DNA of 7,215 nt from Myxococcales bacterium (GTDB taxonomy: Bacteria; Myxococcota; Myxococcia; Myxococcales; Anaeromyxobacteraceae), in NCBI GenBank assembly GCA_021784495.1, contig JAJXSQ010000110.1, positions 1 to 7,215 on the forward strand, written 5' to 3'. Below are positions 1 to 6,042 of the stretch, piece after piece. The translations under genes and the position numbers were made by a program. The notes under the pieces were generated by a model, which was given only the letters and a program-made list of their open reading frames with translations, was not told the DNA's origin and did no database searches. How positions within the stretch are numbered: position 1 is the stretch's first letter; each line of letters opens with the position of its first letter.

Positions 1-727
1 CGGCCTCGAGCCAGCCCTCGCCGGTGATCCGTCCGCCGCGGTGGGCGAGGAGCCGGACGCGCCCCAGGCCGGTCGAGCTCCCGGCGTTCACCACCCGGAG
101 CGGCCGGTCGCCGGCGGCGAGCTCCAGCGCGCCGGCGGCGTGCCGGTGGCCGTGGAGGACCAGGTCGCACCGGCCGAGGAGCCGCGAGAGGAGCGCCCGG
201 CCGCGGCCGAGCTCGCCCACCCAGGGGAGCCCGATCGCGTGGGCCAGCCGCTCCCAGACGTCGTCGCCGGGGAGCGGCAGCAGGTGGTGGTGGAGCAGGA
301 CGACCGCGAGGGCGCCGGGCGGCGCCTCGGAGAGCGCGGCGTCGGCCTCGACCAGGTCGGACGGGGTGAGCTCGCCGTGGGCGTCGAGGAGCCGCCGGTT
401 GTGGGGCGCGGTCGAGTCGAGCCGCACGAGGAAGAGGCCGTCGGCGCGGGCGATCGCCACCCGGTCCCGCATGAGGAGCCCCCCCGCGTCCTCGCCGAGC
501 CGGTCGTGGTTCCCCGGGACCACCGTCAGCCGATCTTCGAGCGGGGCGACGAGCCGGTGGAAGGTCGCGAGCTCGTCCAGCCGGCCGCGGTGGGTGACGT
601 CGCCGGTCACCACGACGTGGTCGACGCGGGCGGCGACCAGGGCCGCCACCAGCTGGCCGAGGGTCGCCGCGTCGGCCGGGTCGCGGCCGACGTGGAGATC
701 CGAGAGGTGGACGAGCGTTCGGGTCAC
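1..727 (-). CDS. Calcineurin-like metallophosphoesterase (CpdA/Icc-like), 3' end cut by window edge
   Basis: This reading frame is open from a GTG at 727 to the left edge (242 codons, no stop), so the C-terminus is missing. The five metal-binding blocks of the calcineurin-like phosphoesterase superfamily occur in order: SDLHVG (D10, H12), TGDVTH (D43), PGNHD (N73, H74), LLHHHL (around H146-H148) and HGHRH (H194, H196). Such enzymes use a two-metal centre to hydrolyse phosphoesters, and the compact soluble layout resembles the Icc/CpdA cyclic-nucleotide phosphodiesterase branch. The true substrate cannot be read from the sequence. There is no signal peptide, so it is probably cytoplasmic. A GGAGG (complement of 732-736) lies 4 bases before the GTG and supports this start. 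The gene diverges from the GNAT gene across a 161-bp gap. Family certain, substrate unknown. Confidence 0.9.
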   Translation of the reverse strand, partial: MTRTLVHLSDLHVGRDPADAATLGQLVAALVAARVDHVVVTGDVTHRGRLDELATFHRLVAPLEDRLTVVPGNHDRLGEDAGGLLMRDRVAIARADGLFLVRLDSTAPHNRRLLDAHGELTPSDLVEADAALSEAPPGALAVVLLHHHLLPLPGDDVWERLAHAIGLPWVGELGRGRALLSRLLGRCDLVLHGHRHAAGALELAAGDRPLRVVNAGSSTGLGRVRLLAHRGGRITGEGWLEA

Positions 728-888
728 GCGGCCTCCGTGCGCGCCACTCCACCCCCCGCCGGTGACGATCCTGCGACCGCCGCCCGGCGCGGAGGTGACG
801 TCGCGTTCTTTCACCGGACCGTCGCCGCCGCGGAACCGGGGCGCCACCGCCGCCCGGCAGCCTCCCGCTCGAACCCGAGGAGGCCCAC

Positions 889-1413
889 GTGACCCGACGC
901 GAGATCCGGACGCTGCGCCAGGACGACTTCGCCGAGCTCATGCGGATCGAGGAGGAGGTCTTCGGCGCCGCCGGCGACGGCACGCTCGGCCCCTACTACG
1001 TCCGGCTCTGCTGCGAGTTCTTCGCCGAGACCTGCTTCATCGCCGAGGAGGACGGCCGGGCGGTCGGCTACGTCCTCTGCTTCGTGAAGGGGAGGGAGGC
1101 CTACTGCACCACCCTCGCGGTCGCCCCCGGCCGCCAGGGCTCGCGGGTCGCGGTCCAGCTCCTCCGGGCGCTGGTCGCCGTCCTGGCGCGGCGGGCCGAC
1201 GCCTGCTGGTTCACGGTGAAGGAGGAGAACCTCCAGGCCCGCTCGCTCCACGCCGCCCTCGGCGCCACCGAGCTGGGGGTGCGGGAGGACTTCTACGGCC
1301 CGGGCGACCGCCGGTTGGTCTCGCGGATCGACCGGACCGCCTTCGAGGCGCTCCGCGGCCGGCTGAAGCGGCTCGGCCTCGTGGACCGCGACGCGCTCGG
1401 CGAGGCGGCCTGA
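889..1413 (+). CDS. GNAT-family N-acetyl/acyltransferase
   Basis: A 174-residue protein with the single-domain GNAT fold, which moves an acyl group from acyl-CoA (or acyl-ACP) to an amine. The N-terminal strand and helix (IRTLRQDDFAELMRIEEEVF, residues 6-25), the FIAEEDGRAVGYVLCF strands (50-65), the LAVAPGRQGSRVAVQLL motif A region (76-92) and the C-terminal N-x-x-A-x-x-x-H-x-x-x-G pattern near 114-125 followed by DFY (134-136) match the family. Motif A normally reads R/Q-x-x-G-x-G/A; here it is Q83-G-S-R86-V-A88, with Arg where the central Gly usually sits. The protein has six cysteines (41, 42, 49, 64, 73, 106), more than its neighbours. The GTG start is set by a strong GAGGAGG at 877-883 with a 5-base spacer. 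It is first of three tightly coupled genes. The FAETCFIAEEDG stretch faintly recalls diaminobutyrate acetyltransferase, but the rest does not, so no substrate is assigned. Confidence 0.88.
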   Translation: MTRREIRTLRQDDFAELMRIEEEVFGAAGDGTLGPYYVRLCCEFFAETCFIAEEDGRAVGYVLCFVKGREAYCTTLAVAPGRQGSRVAVQLLRALVAVLARRADACWFTVKEENLQARSLHAALGATELGVREDFYGPGDRRLVSRIDRTAFEALRGRLKRLGLVDRDALGEAA

Positions 1414-1414
1414 G

Positions 1415-2158
1415 GTGTCGCCGCTCTCCGCCGCCGCCTCCGGGCTCCGCGCCGGCGCGCGGGTCGCGGCCACCGGCGCGACCGCCACCGTCACCGCGGC
1501 GCGCCTCTCGCTGCTCGAGCGCGGCGGGGCGAGGCGGCGGGACCGCGCCCGCGCGCTCCGCGACGCCTGCCGCCGGTTCCTCGCGCTCCACGGCGTCGAG
1601 GTCGAGGCGCGGGGCGCGGTCGCGCCGGGGGCGGCGATCGTCGTCGCCAACCACGTGAGCTGGCTCGACCCGCTGGTGGTCGCCTCGCTCGTCCCCTGCG
1701 CCCCGATCTCGAAGCTCGAGGTCGGCGGGTGGCCGGTGGTGGGGCCGCTCGCCCGCCGCCTCGGCGTGATCTTCCACGACCGGGGCGCGCCCGGCTCGGG
1801 CCGGCGGGTGCTGTTCGAGGCCGGCGCGGCGCTCGCCGCCGGGCTCCCGGTCCTCAACTTCCCGGAGGGGACGACGACCGAGGGGCGGCGGGTCCTCGCC
1901 TTCCGGCCCGGCCTCTTCGCGCTCGCGCGCCGGGCCGGGGTGCCGGTCGTCCCGGCCGCGCTCCGCTACCACCCGGTGGAGCTCGCCTGGACCGGCGACG
2001 CCACCTTCGTCCCCCACTACCTCCGGCTCGCCGCCGGGGACGCCGCCCGGGTCGAGCTCAGGCTCGGATCGCCGATCTCCGCGGAGGCCGCGGCGGGCGC
2101 CGAGGCGCTCGCCCGGCACGTCCGCGACGCCGTGGTCGGGCTCCTCGAGGGGCCGTGA
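1415..2158 (+). CDS. PlsC-type lysophospholipid acyltransferase
   Basis: A 247-residue member of the PlsC/LPLAT superfamily, which transfers a fatty acyl chain to the free hydroxyl of a lysolipid, typically 1-acylglycerol-3-phosphate to give phosphatidic acid, at the inner face of the cytoplasmic membrane. The catalytic NHxxxxD block is N79-H80-VSWL-D85. The substrate-binding block is FPEGTTTEG (149-157), a variant of the classic FPEGTR and of the kind also seen in OlsA-like O-acyltransferases. KLEVGGWPVVG near 94-104 and VPVVPAAL further on are also typical. A weakly hydrophobic N-terminal stretch (about 12-33) may be membrane-associated. The start is GTG one base after the GNAT stop, with GAGG at 1402-1405 nine bases upstream. 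The stop overlaps the next gene's GTG by 4 bases, so translational coupling is likely. General role secure; whether it makes phosphatidic acid or another lipid is not. Confidence 0.92.
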   Translation: MSPLSAAASGLRAGARVAATGATATVTAARLSLLERGGARRRDRARALRDACRRFLALHGVEVEARGAVAPGAAIVVANHVSWLDPLVVASLVPCAPISKLEVGGWPVVGPLARRLGVIFHDRGAPGSGRRVLFEAGAALAAGLPVLNFPEGTTTEGRRVLAFRPGLFALARRAGVPVVPAALRYHPVELAWTGDATFVPHYLRLAAGDAARVELRLGSPISAEAAAGAEALARHVRDAVVGLLEGP

Positions 2159-3120
2159 TCCAGCAGCCGGCGCTCGAGTACCTGGCGCACGGCCAGGTCC
2201 CGTTCTTCCGCCTCCCCTCGGTCCCGCGGCCGGCGCCGCTGCCGGACGGGACGGACGCGGTCCTCCTCGGCGCCACCTGGGACGGGGGCGCGACGGCGGC
2301 GCCCGGGGCGCGCTTCGCGCCGTTCCACGTCCGCCGGGTGAGCGCCTTCGTCCAGGGCTTCCACCCCGTCCACCGGGTGGCGGTCTTCGACCGGACCGGC
2401 GCGGTCGACGGCGGCAACGTCGCCTTCCCGCCCTTCGATCCGGCGGCGGTGCGCGGCCGGATCGAGGCCGAGGTGGCGGCGATCGCCCAGGCCGGCGCCG
2501 CGCCGTTCCTCGTCGGCGGCGACCACTCGGTGGCGCTCCCGGCGCTCCGGGCGGTGGCGCGGGCCCACGGCCCGGTGGCGGTGCTCCACCTCGACGCCCA
2601 CCTGGACACGAGCGGTCCGGAGCTCTGGGGTGAGCCCTTCCACCACGGGACGCCGCTCCGCCACGCGCTCGACGAGGGGCTCGTCCTCCCGGGCCAGCTC
2701 CACCAGGTCGGGATCCGCGGCGCCTGGGGCTCCCCGGAGGACGCCGCGCCGGGCGAGGCGCGCGGCGCCCGGATCACCACCGCCGACGCGCTCGGCGCGG
2801 CCGGCGCCGCCGCGGTCGCCGCCCGGATCCGCGAGGCGGTCGGCGACCGGCCGGTCTACGTCACCTTCGACGTCGACGCGGTCGATCCCGCCTTCGCCCC
2901 GGGGACCGGGACGCCGGTGCCGGGAGGCCTCACCTCGCGGGAGGCGCTCGCCCTCCTGCGCGGCCTCGCCGGCGTCCGGCTGGTCGGGATGGACGTGGTC
3001 GAGGTCTGCCCGGCGCTCGACCACGCCGACCTGACGAGCCACCTCGCGGCCCACCTGCTCTTCGAGGGGCTGGCGCTGCGGGCGCTCCGCCCCGGCGAGG
3101 GCCGGGGGGCGCGGCCCTGA
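2155..3120 (+). CDS. Agmatinase/arginase-family ureohydrolase
   Basis: A 321-residue ureohydrolase, close to the usual agmatinase length of about 300-320. The family uses two Mn (or other divalent) ions to cleave a guanidino group and release urea; agmatinase turns agmatine into putrescine. The metal ligand blocks are all present: GGDHS (H124), DAHLD (D147, H149, D151) and the signature FDVDAVDPAFAPGTGTPVPGG at 238-258 (D239, D241, D244). FHHGT (162-166), HQVGIRG and VVEVCP (E283) also fit. The signature is closer to agmatinase and guanidino-acid hydrolases than to classic arginase, but those relatives share the same motifs, so guanidinobutyrase, guanidinopropionase or guanidine hydrolase activity remains possible. 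It starts at a GTG that overlaps the PlsC-like gene's TGA by four bases, with GAGGGG at 2147-2152 just upstream. A longer open frame upstream is only a shadow of the PlsC-like gene. It ends one base from the convergent PAP2 stop. Confidence 0.93.
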   Translation: MIQQPALEYLAHGQVPFFRLPSVPRPAPLPDGTDAVLLGATWDGGATAAPGARFAPFHVRRVSAFVQGFHPVHRVAVFDRTGAVDGGNVAFPPFDPAAVRGRIEAEVAAIAQAGAAPFLVGGDHSVALPALRAVARAHGPVAVLHLDAHLDTSGPELWGEPFHHGTPLRHALDEGLVLPGQLHQVGIRGAWGSPEDAAPGEARGARITTADALGAAGAAAVAARIREAVGDRPVYVTFDVDAVDPAFAPGTGTPVPGGLTSREALALLRGLAGVRLVGMDVVEVCPALDHADLTSHLAAHLLFEGLALRALRPGEGRGARP

Positions 3121-3121
3121 C

Positions 3122-3742
3122 TCAGGCGACGAGCCGGGCGACCAGCCCGGAGAGCGTGCCGAGGAGGGCGCCGGCGCCGACGTCGAGCGGGTAGTGGGCG
3201 CCGAGGTAGACGCGCGAGGCGCCGATGCCGAGCGCCAGGGCGAGCGCCGCCGGGCCGAGGCCGAAGGGGGCGCCGGCGAAGGGGGCGCCGGCGAAGGCGG
3301 CCGCCACGGCGAAGGCGGCGGCCGTGTGACCGGAGGGGAAGGAGAAGCGGTCGGGGTTGGCCGCCACCGGCACGAACCCCTCGATCGCCACGTCGGGGCG
3401 GGCCCGGTTCAGGAGCCGCTTGAGCGCCGCCGAGAGGAGGGTGGCGAGGCCGGCGGCCGCCCCGAGCCGGAGCCCGAGGTGGAGGCCGGTCCGGGTCGAG
3501 GTGGCGAGGAGCGCCAGGCCGGCGACGGTCCAGCTGCTCGCGTTCCCGAGCCGGGTGAGGGTGCGCGCGGCGAGCGTGCGCCCCGGCCTGCGCCACCGGC
3601 GCGCCGCGAGGAGCGTCGCCTCGTCCCAGGCGAGGAGCCGCGCGAGGAGACCCGGACCGCCGGCCGCGCCGTCGTCGGCGTGGAGGAGCACCCCGTCCGC
3701 GTCCAGGCGGGGAGGTGCTCCAGGCTGTCCGGATGGGTTCAT
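3122..3742 (-). CDS. PAP2-family membrane phosphatase
   Basis: A 206-residue membrane protein with the complete three-part PAP2 (type 2 phosphatidic acid phosphatase) signature: K108-x6-R115-P116, P136-S-G-H139 and S176-R177-x5-H183-x3-D187. In this family H183 is the nucleophile and H139 the general acid. Substrates include phosphatidic acid, other lipid phosphates and undecaprenyl pyrophosphate. Hydrophobic segments lie around 72-84, 92-107, 141-170 and 187-205, with a loop carrying the active site. The ATG at 3742 is preferred because AGGGTGAG (complement of 3750-3757) lies seven bases upstream; an in-frame GTG at 3754 would add four residues but has no good ribosome site. A five-residue AGAPF unit is repeated at 151-160. 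It is the last of three minus-strand genes, though a 126-bp gap with an inverted repeat suggests its own promoter. It could recycle lipids linked to the PlsC-like enzyme, but that link is inference. Confidence 0.92.
   Translation of the reverse strand: MNPSGQPGAPPRLDADGVLLHADDGAAGGPGLLARLLAWDEATLLAARRWRRPGRTLAARTLTRLGNASSWTVAGLALLATSTRTGLHLGLRLGAAAGLATLLSAALKRLLNRARPDVAIEGFVPVAANPDRFSFPSGHTAAAFAVAAAFAGAPFAGAPFGLGPAALALALGIGASRVYLGAHYPLDVGAGALLGTLSGLVARLVA
3263..3292. repeat. In-frame 15-bp tandem duplication inside the PAP2 gene
   Basis: The unit GAAGGGGGCGCCGGC occurs at 3263-3277 and again, identical, at 3278-3292, followed by a partial third copy starting GAAGG at 3293. On the coding (minus) strand it encodes AGAPF twice (residues 151-160), in the hydrophobic stretch between the PSGH and SRxxxxxHxxxD motifs. 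The reading frame is kept. It looks like a recent slippage duplication. Confidence 0.85.
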
Positions 3743-3749
3743 GGCGACT

Positions 3750-3757
3750 CTCACCCT
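3750..3757 (-). promoter_or_regulatory. Ribosome binding site that decides the PAP2 start
   Basis: Read on the minus strand this is AGGGTGAG, seven bases before the ATG at 3742. The competing in-frame GTG lies inside this element (3754-3752) and would have only a bare AGG directly against it, so the ATG is the better start. Confidence 0.55.
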
Positions 3758-3781
3758 GGCGGCCGCCCGTGGCGGTCAGGG

Positions 3782-3806
3782 GTCACACATGCAAATTCGG
3801 TGTGAC
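3782..3806. promoter_or_regulatory. Inverted repeat, candidate operator upstream of the PAP2 gene
   Basis: A perfect 7-bp inverted repeat, GTCACAC (3782-3788) and GTGTGAC (3800-3806), flanks an 11-bp AT-rich centre, ATGCAAATTCG. It is one of the few AT-rich spots in the window and lies 40-64 bases before the PAP2 ATG, where a promoter or operator would be expected. The half-sites resemble CRP half-sites but in reversed order (TCACA then TGTGA), so a CRP site is not supported. It could bind a dimeric repressor, or form a 7-bp stem in the leader RNA. No clear -10/-35 pair was identified. Confidence 0.45.
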
Positions 3807-3868
3807 GCCGCCGACGGGGGATGCCCTGGTGGGTCCTGCGGCGCCGAAGGTGGGCGCGAGGGGGCCGA

Positions 3869-4819
3869 TCAGCCGGGGAAGACCAGGATCCGGCAGGCGA
3901 GCCCGCCGTTCCGGATGGCGATCGAGGAGGCCGGGAGGCGCGGCAGGAGCCGCTCCAGCCCGCGATCCGGGCCGAGGACGACCAGCTTCCAGCCACCGAG
4001 CCGCTCCATGAGGGCGCCGAGCGCGCTCCAGGATCCGGCCACGTCGGCCTCGAGCCGGACGCCGTAGGGCGGGTTGACGGCGCACAGCCCCGGGCCACCC
4101 GGGGGCGGCGTGACCCGGGCGGCATCGGCGCGCTCGAAGCGGATCGCGGAGGAGATCCCGGCCGCCTCGGCGTTCTTCCCGGCGAGCCGGAGCGCCCCCA
4201 TGTTCCGGTCGGAGGCCGAGATCGCCACCTCGACCGGTCGCTCGAGCGCCGCGAACCGCTCGCGCACCGCGCGGGTCCGCGCCGCGTCGTGGCCGGGGAA
4301 GCGCTCGAAGGCGAAGGTCCGCGAGCGCCCCGGCGCCCGCCGGGCGGCGATGAGCGCCGCCTCGATCGCCAGGGTCCCCGAGCCGCACATCGGGTCGAGG
4401 AAGGGGCGGTCGCCCCGCCAGCCGCTCGCGAGCAGGATCCCGGCGGCGAGCGTCTCGCGGAGCGGCGCGGCGCCGATCCGGGCCCGCCAGCCCCGGCGGT
4501 GGAGCGGCTCGCCGCCGGCGTCGATCGAGAGCGTCGCCCGCCCCGCCTCCTGCCGGACGTGGAGCTCGACCCCCGCGCCGTAGCGCCTCGCCGCCTCGGT
4601 CCGCGCGCGCGCGAGGCCGGCGGGGGGGCCATCGTGGAGCCGGATCCGGACCGCCTCGGCGACGCGCGAGCCGATGCAGGCGACCGCCACCGCGTCCTCG
4701 CCGCTCGCCTCGGCCCCCCCGGGGAGCTCGCGCGCCTCGAGGCCGAGCCCCCGCAGCTCCGCCGCGAGCGTCGGCTCGAGGCCGGGGGCGCAGGCCGCGA
4801 AGAGGGTGCCGGGCGTCAC
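3869..4819 (-). CDS. RlmL-like class I SAM-dependent RNA methyltransferase
   Basis: A 316-residue homologue of the N-terminal half of RlmKL (RlmL, 23S rRNA guanine-N2 methylase) and of YpsC-type proteins. The opening TLFAACAPGLEPTLAAELRGLG (5-26) is the family's start. HVRQEAGRATLSIDAGGEPLHRRGW (87-111) corresponds to the end of the THUMP region. The SAM site is FLDPMCGSGTLAIEAA (140-155) and the catalytic NPPYG is at 249-253, both intact. By comparison with E. coli RlmL as I remember it, about 50 residues between the N-terminal module and residue 87 are missing, so the THUMP RNA-binding domain is shortened; there is no RlmK half. The GTG start is forced: an in-frame TAG lies 12 bases upstream (complement of 4829-4831), and AGGA (complement of 4827-4830) sits seven bases before the GTG. 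It begins 32 bp after the cytochrome peroxidase stop and is probably co-transcribed. RNA methylase is secure; the exact target base is inferred. Confidence 0.9.
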   Translation of the reverse strand: MTPGTLFAACAPGLEPTLAAELRGLGLEARELPGGAEASGEDAVAVACIGSRVAEAVRIRLHDGPPAGLARARTEAARRYGAGVELHVRQEAGRATLSIDAGGEPLHRRGWRARIGAAPLRETLAAGILLASGWRGDRPFLDPMCGSGTLAIEAALIAARRAPGRSRTFAFERFPGHDAARTRAVRERFAALERPVEVAISASDRNMGALRLAGKNAEAAGISSAIRFERADAARVTPPPGGPGLCAVNPPYGVRLEADVAGSWSALGALMERLGGWKLVVLGPDRGLERLLPRLPASSIAIRNGGLACRILVFPG

Positions 4820-4851
4820 CGCCCGATCCTAGCCCCCCGACCGCCGGAGCA

Positions 4852-5910
4852 CTACGGGGCGGGGCGCGCCGGCGGGACCTCGAGCTGCGGCGGCGGCGTC
4901 GCGCCCGAGCCGGCGGGGAGGATCGGGTACTCGATCCGCGGCTGGCGGCCGGTCAGCGCGCCGAGGAAGGCGGTCACCTGGGTCACCTCCTCCGGCCCGA
5001 GCGCGACGCCGAGCTGGGACGAGCCCATGATCCGCACCGCCTCCTCGAGCGACCGGACCCTGCCGGAGTGGAAGTACGGGCCGGTGAGCGCGACGTTCCT
5101 CAGCGACGGGGCGCGGAAGACGTAGCGGTCGTCGGTCGAGTGGGTCACCTGGAAGCGGCCGGTGTCCCCCGGCGGCCGGATGGCGTCGGGCGGCGCCTCG
5201 ACGACGCCGAAGGGGAAGTACCCGCCGCCGCCGACGTTGACGCCGTCGTGGCAGCTGACGCACCCCTTGTCGAGGAAGACCGAGAGGCCGGCCCGCTCGG
5301 TGGGCCCGAGGGCCGCCCGGTCTCCGGCGAGGAAGCGGTCGACCGGCGCGCCGGGGGTGAGCAGGGTCGCCTCGAAGAGCTCGAGCGCCCGGGCCACCGC
5401 GTCGAAGGTGATCGGGTCGGCCACCCCGGGGAAGGCCGCGCGGAAGAGCGGGGCGTAGCCCGGGATGCTCCGGAGGGTCTCGACGATCCGCTCCGGCGAG
5501 TTGCTCATCTCGACCGAAGCCTGGAGCGGCCCCTTCGCCTGGGCGGCGAGATCCGCGGCCCGCCCGTCCCAGAACTGGGCGACGTTGAAGACCGCGTTCA
5601 GCACGGTCGGCGCGTTGCGCGGGCCGCGCTGCCAGCCGTGGCCGACCGAGGTCTCCTGGAGGTCGGCGCCCCCGAGGCCGAGGTCGTGGCAGCCGTTGCA
5701 GCTGATGAGCTGCGAGGCCGAGAGCCGTCGATCGAAGAAGAGCATCCGGCCGAGCTCGACCCGCGCGGCCGAGGCCGGGTTCCCGGCGAGCGCCGGCGGG
5801 CGGGCCGGGATGGGCTTCAGGGCGGCGCGGGCCCGGGCGAGCAGGTCGGCCTGCCCGGCGGCCGGGGCGGTGAGCAGGAGGGCGGCGAGCAGCGCAGGAG
5901 TGGTCCTCAT
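4852..5910 (-). CDS. ccpA: Di-heme cytochrome c peroxidase (CcpA/MauG family), periplasmic
   Basis: A 352-residue bacterial di-heme cytochrome c peroxidase, which reduces H2O2 to water in the periplasm with electrons from small c-type cytochromes. A signal peptide is clear (MRTT, hydrophobic PALLAALLLTAP, cleavage near AAG-QA at 19/20). The two heme c sites are C71-N-G-C-H75 and C217-V-S-C-H221. The switch-histidine region ETSVGHGWQRGPRN has H91, and the distal high-potential ligand is probably M295 in IMGSSQLG. The TVLNAVFNVAQFWDGRA, YVFRAPSLRNVALTGPYFHSG and EYPILP blocks are near-canonical, so it looks fully functional. The ATG is preceded by GGAGG (complement of 5915-5919) with a 4-base spacer. 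The same frame stays open far upstream opposite the glycosyltransferase, but that part is a GC-rich shadow: the signal peptide and ribosome site fix the start. It diverges from the glycosyltransferase across 132 bp. Confidence 0.96.
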   Translation of the reverse strand: MRTTPALLAALLLTAPAAGQADLLARARAALKPIPARPPALAGNPASAARVELGRMLFFDRRLSASQLISCNGCHDLGLGGADLQETSVGHGWQRGPRNAPTVLNAVFNVAQFWDGRAADLAAQAKGPLQASVEMSNSPERIVETLRSIPGYAPLFRAAFPGVADPITFDAVARALELFEATLLTPGAPVDRFLAGDRAALGPTERAGLSVFLDKGCVSCHDGVNVGGGGYFPFGVVEAPPDAIRPPGDTGRFQVTHSTDDRYVFRAPSLRNVALTGPYFHSGRVRSLEEAVRIMGSSQLGVALGPEEVTQVTAFLGALTGRQPRIEYPILPAGSGATPPPQLEVPPARPAP

Positions 5911-6007
5911 GGTTCCTCCGAGGGGGGCGCGGGGGAATCTGTTTCCGGGGGCGGCGGTGGGGAAGGCGCGATCGGTCGCAGCCCCGCGAGGCTCACCCCG
6001 CCGTTGC

Positions 6008-6023
6008 TGCGCTGCGCAGCGCA
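6008..6023. promoter_or_regulatory. Perfect 16-bp palindrome in the divergent control region
   Basis: TGCGCTGCGCAGCGCA reads the same on both strands with no spacer. It lies 19 bases before the glycosyltransferase ATG and about 100 bases before the cytochrome peroxidase ATG. It could be the operator of a dimeric regulator. Alternatively, it is a chance product of very GC-rich DNA. The glycosyltransferase has no good Shine-Dalgarno downstream of it (only GGA at 6037-6039), so it may influence translation of that gene. Function is inferred only. Confidence 0.35.
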
Positions 6024-6042
6024 TGGTAGCCCCCGTGGATCC

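Noticed and set aside
24..1658. Long plus-strand open frames at 24-1658 and 41-892
   Set aside because: They run opposite the phosphoesterase and across the GNAT and PlsC-like genes out of frame. Their translations are Arg/Pro/Ser/Ala-rich, typical of shadow frames in very GC-rich DNA.
1729..2154. A longer N-terminus for the ureohydrolase beginning at 1729
   Set aside because: The extension is Arg/Gly/Pro-rich and overlaps the PlsC-like gene in another frame. The GTG at 2155 has a ribosome site and gives the normal family length.
3758..3767. A 10-bp palindrome GGCGGCCGCC before the PAP2 gene, as a terminator or operator
   Set aside because: It has no loop or T-tract, and short GC palindromes are expected by chance in DNA this GC-rich.
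3782..3806. A CRP/FNR-type binding site
   Set aside because: The CRP consensus is TGTGA-N6-TCACA. Here the half-sites are in the opposite order with a wider spacer, so only a generic inverted repeat is claimed.
3821..5125. A 434-codon plus-strand open frame opposite the methylase and peroxidase genes
   Set aside because: It has no recognisable domain and shadow-like composition, while the opposite strand carries clear motifs over the same bases.
5965..5983. A possible hairpin (GGCGCGA, TCGG loop, TCGC with a bulge, then GCC) in the divergent region, as a terminator or riboswitch
   Set aside because: The stem has a bulged base, no T-tract follows, and it lies between divergent starts where no transcript needs to end.
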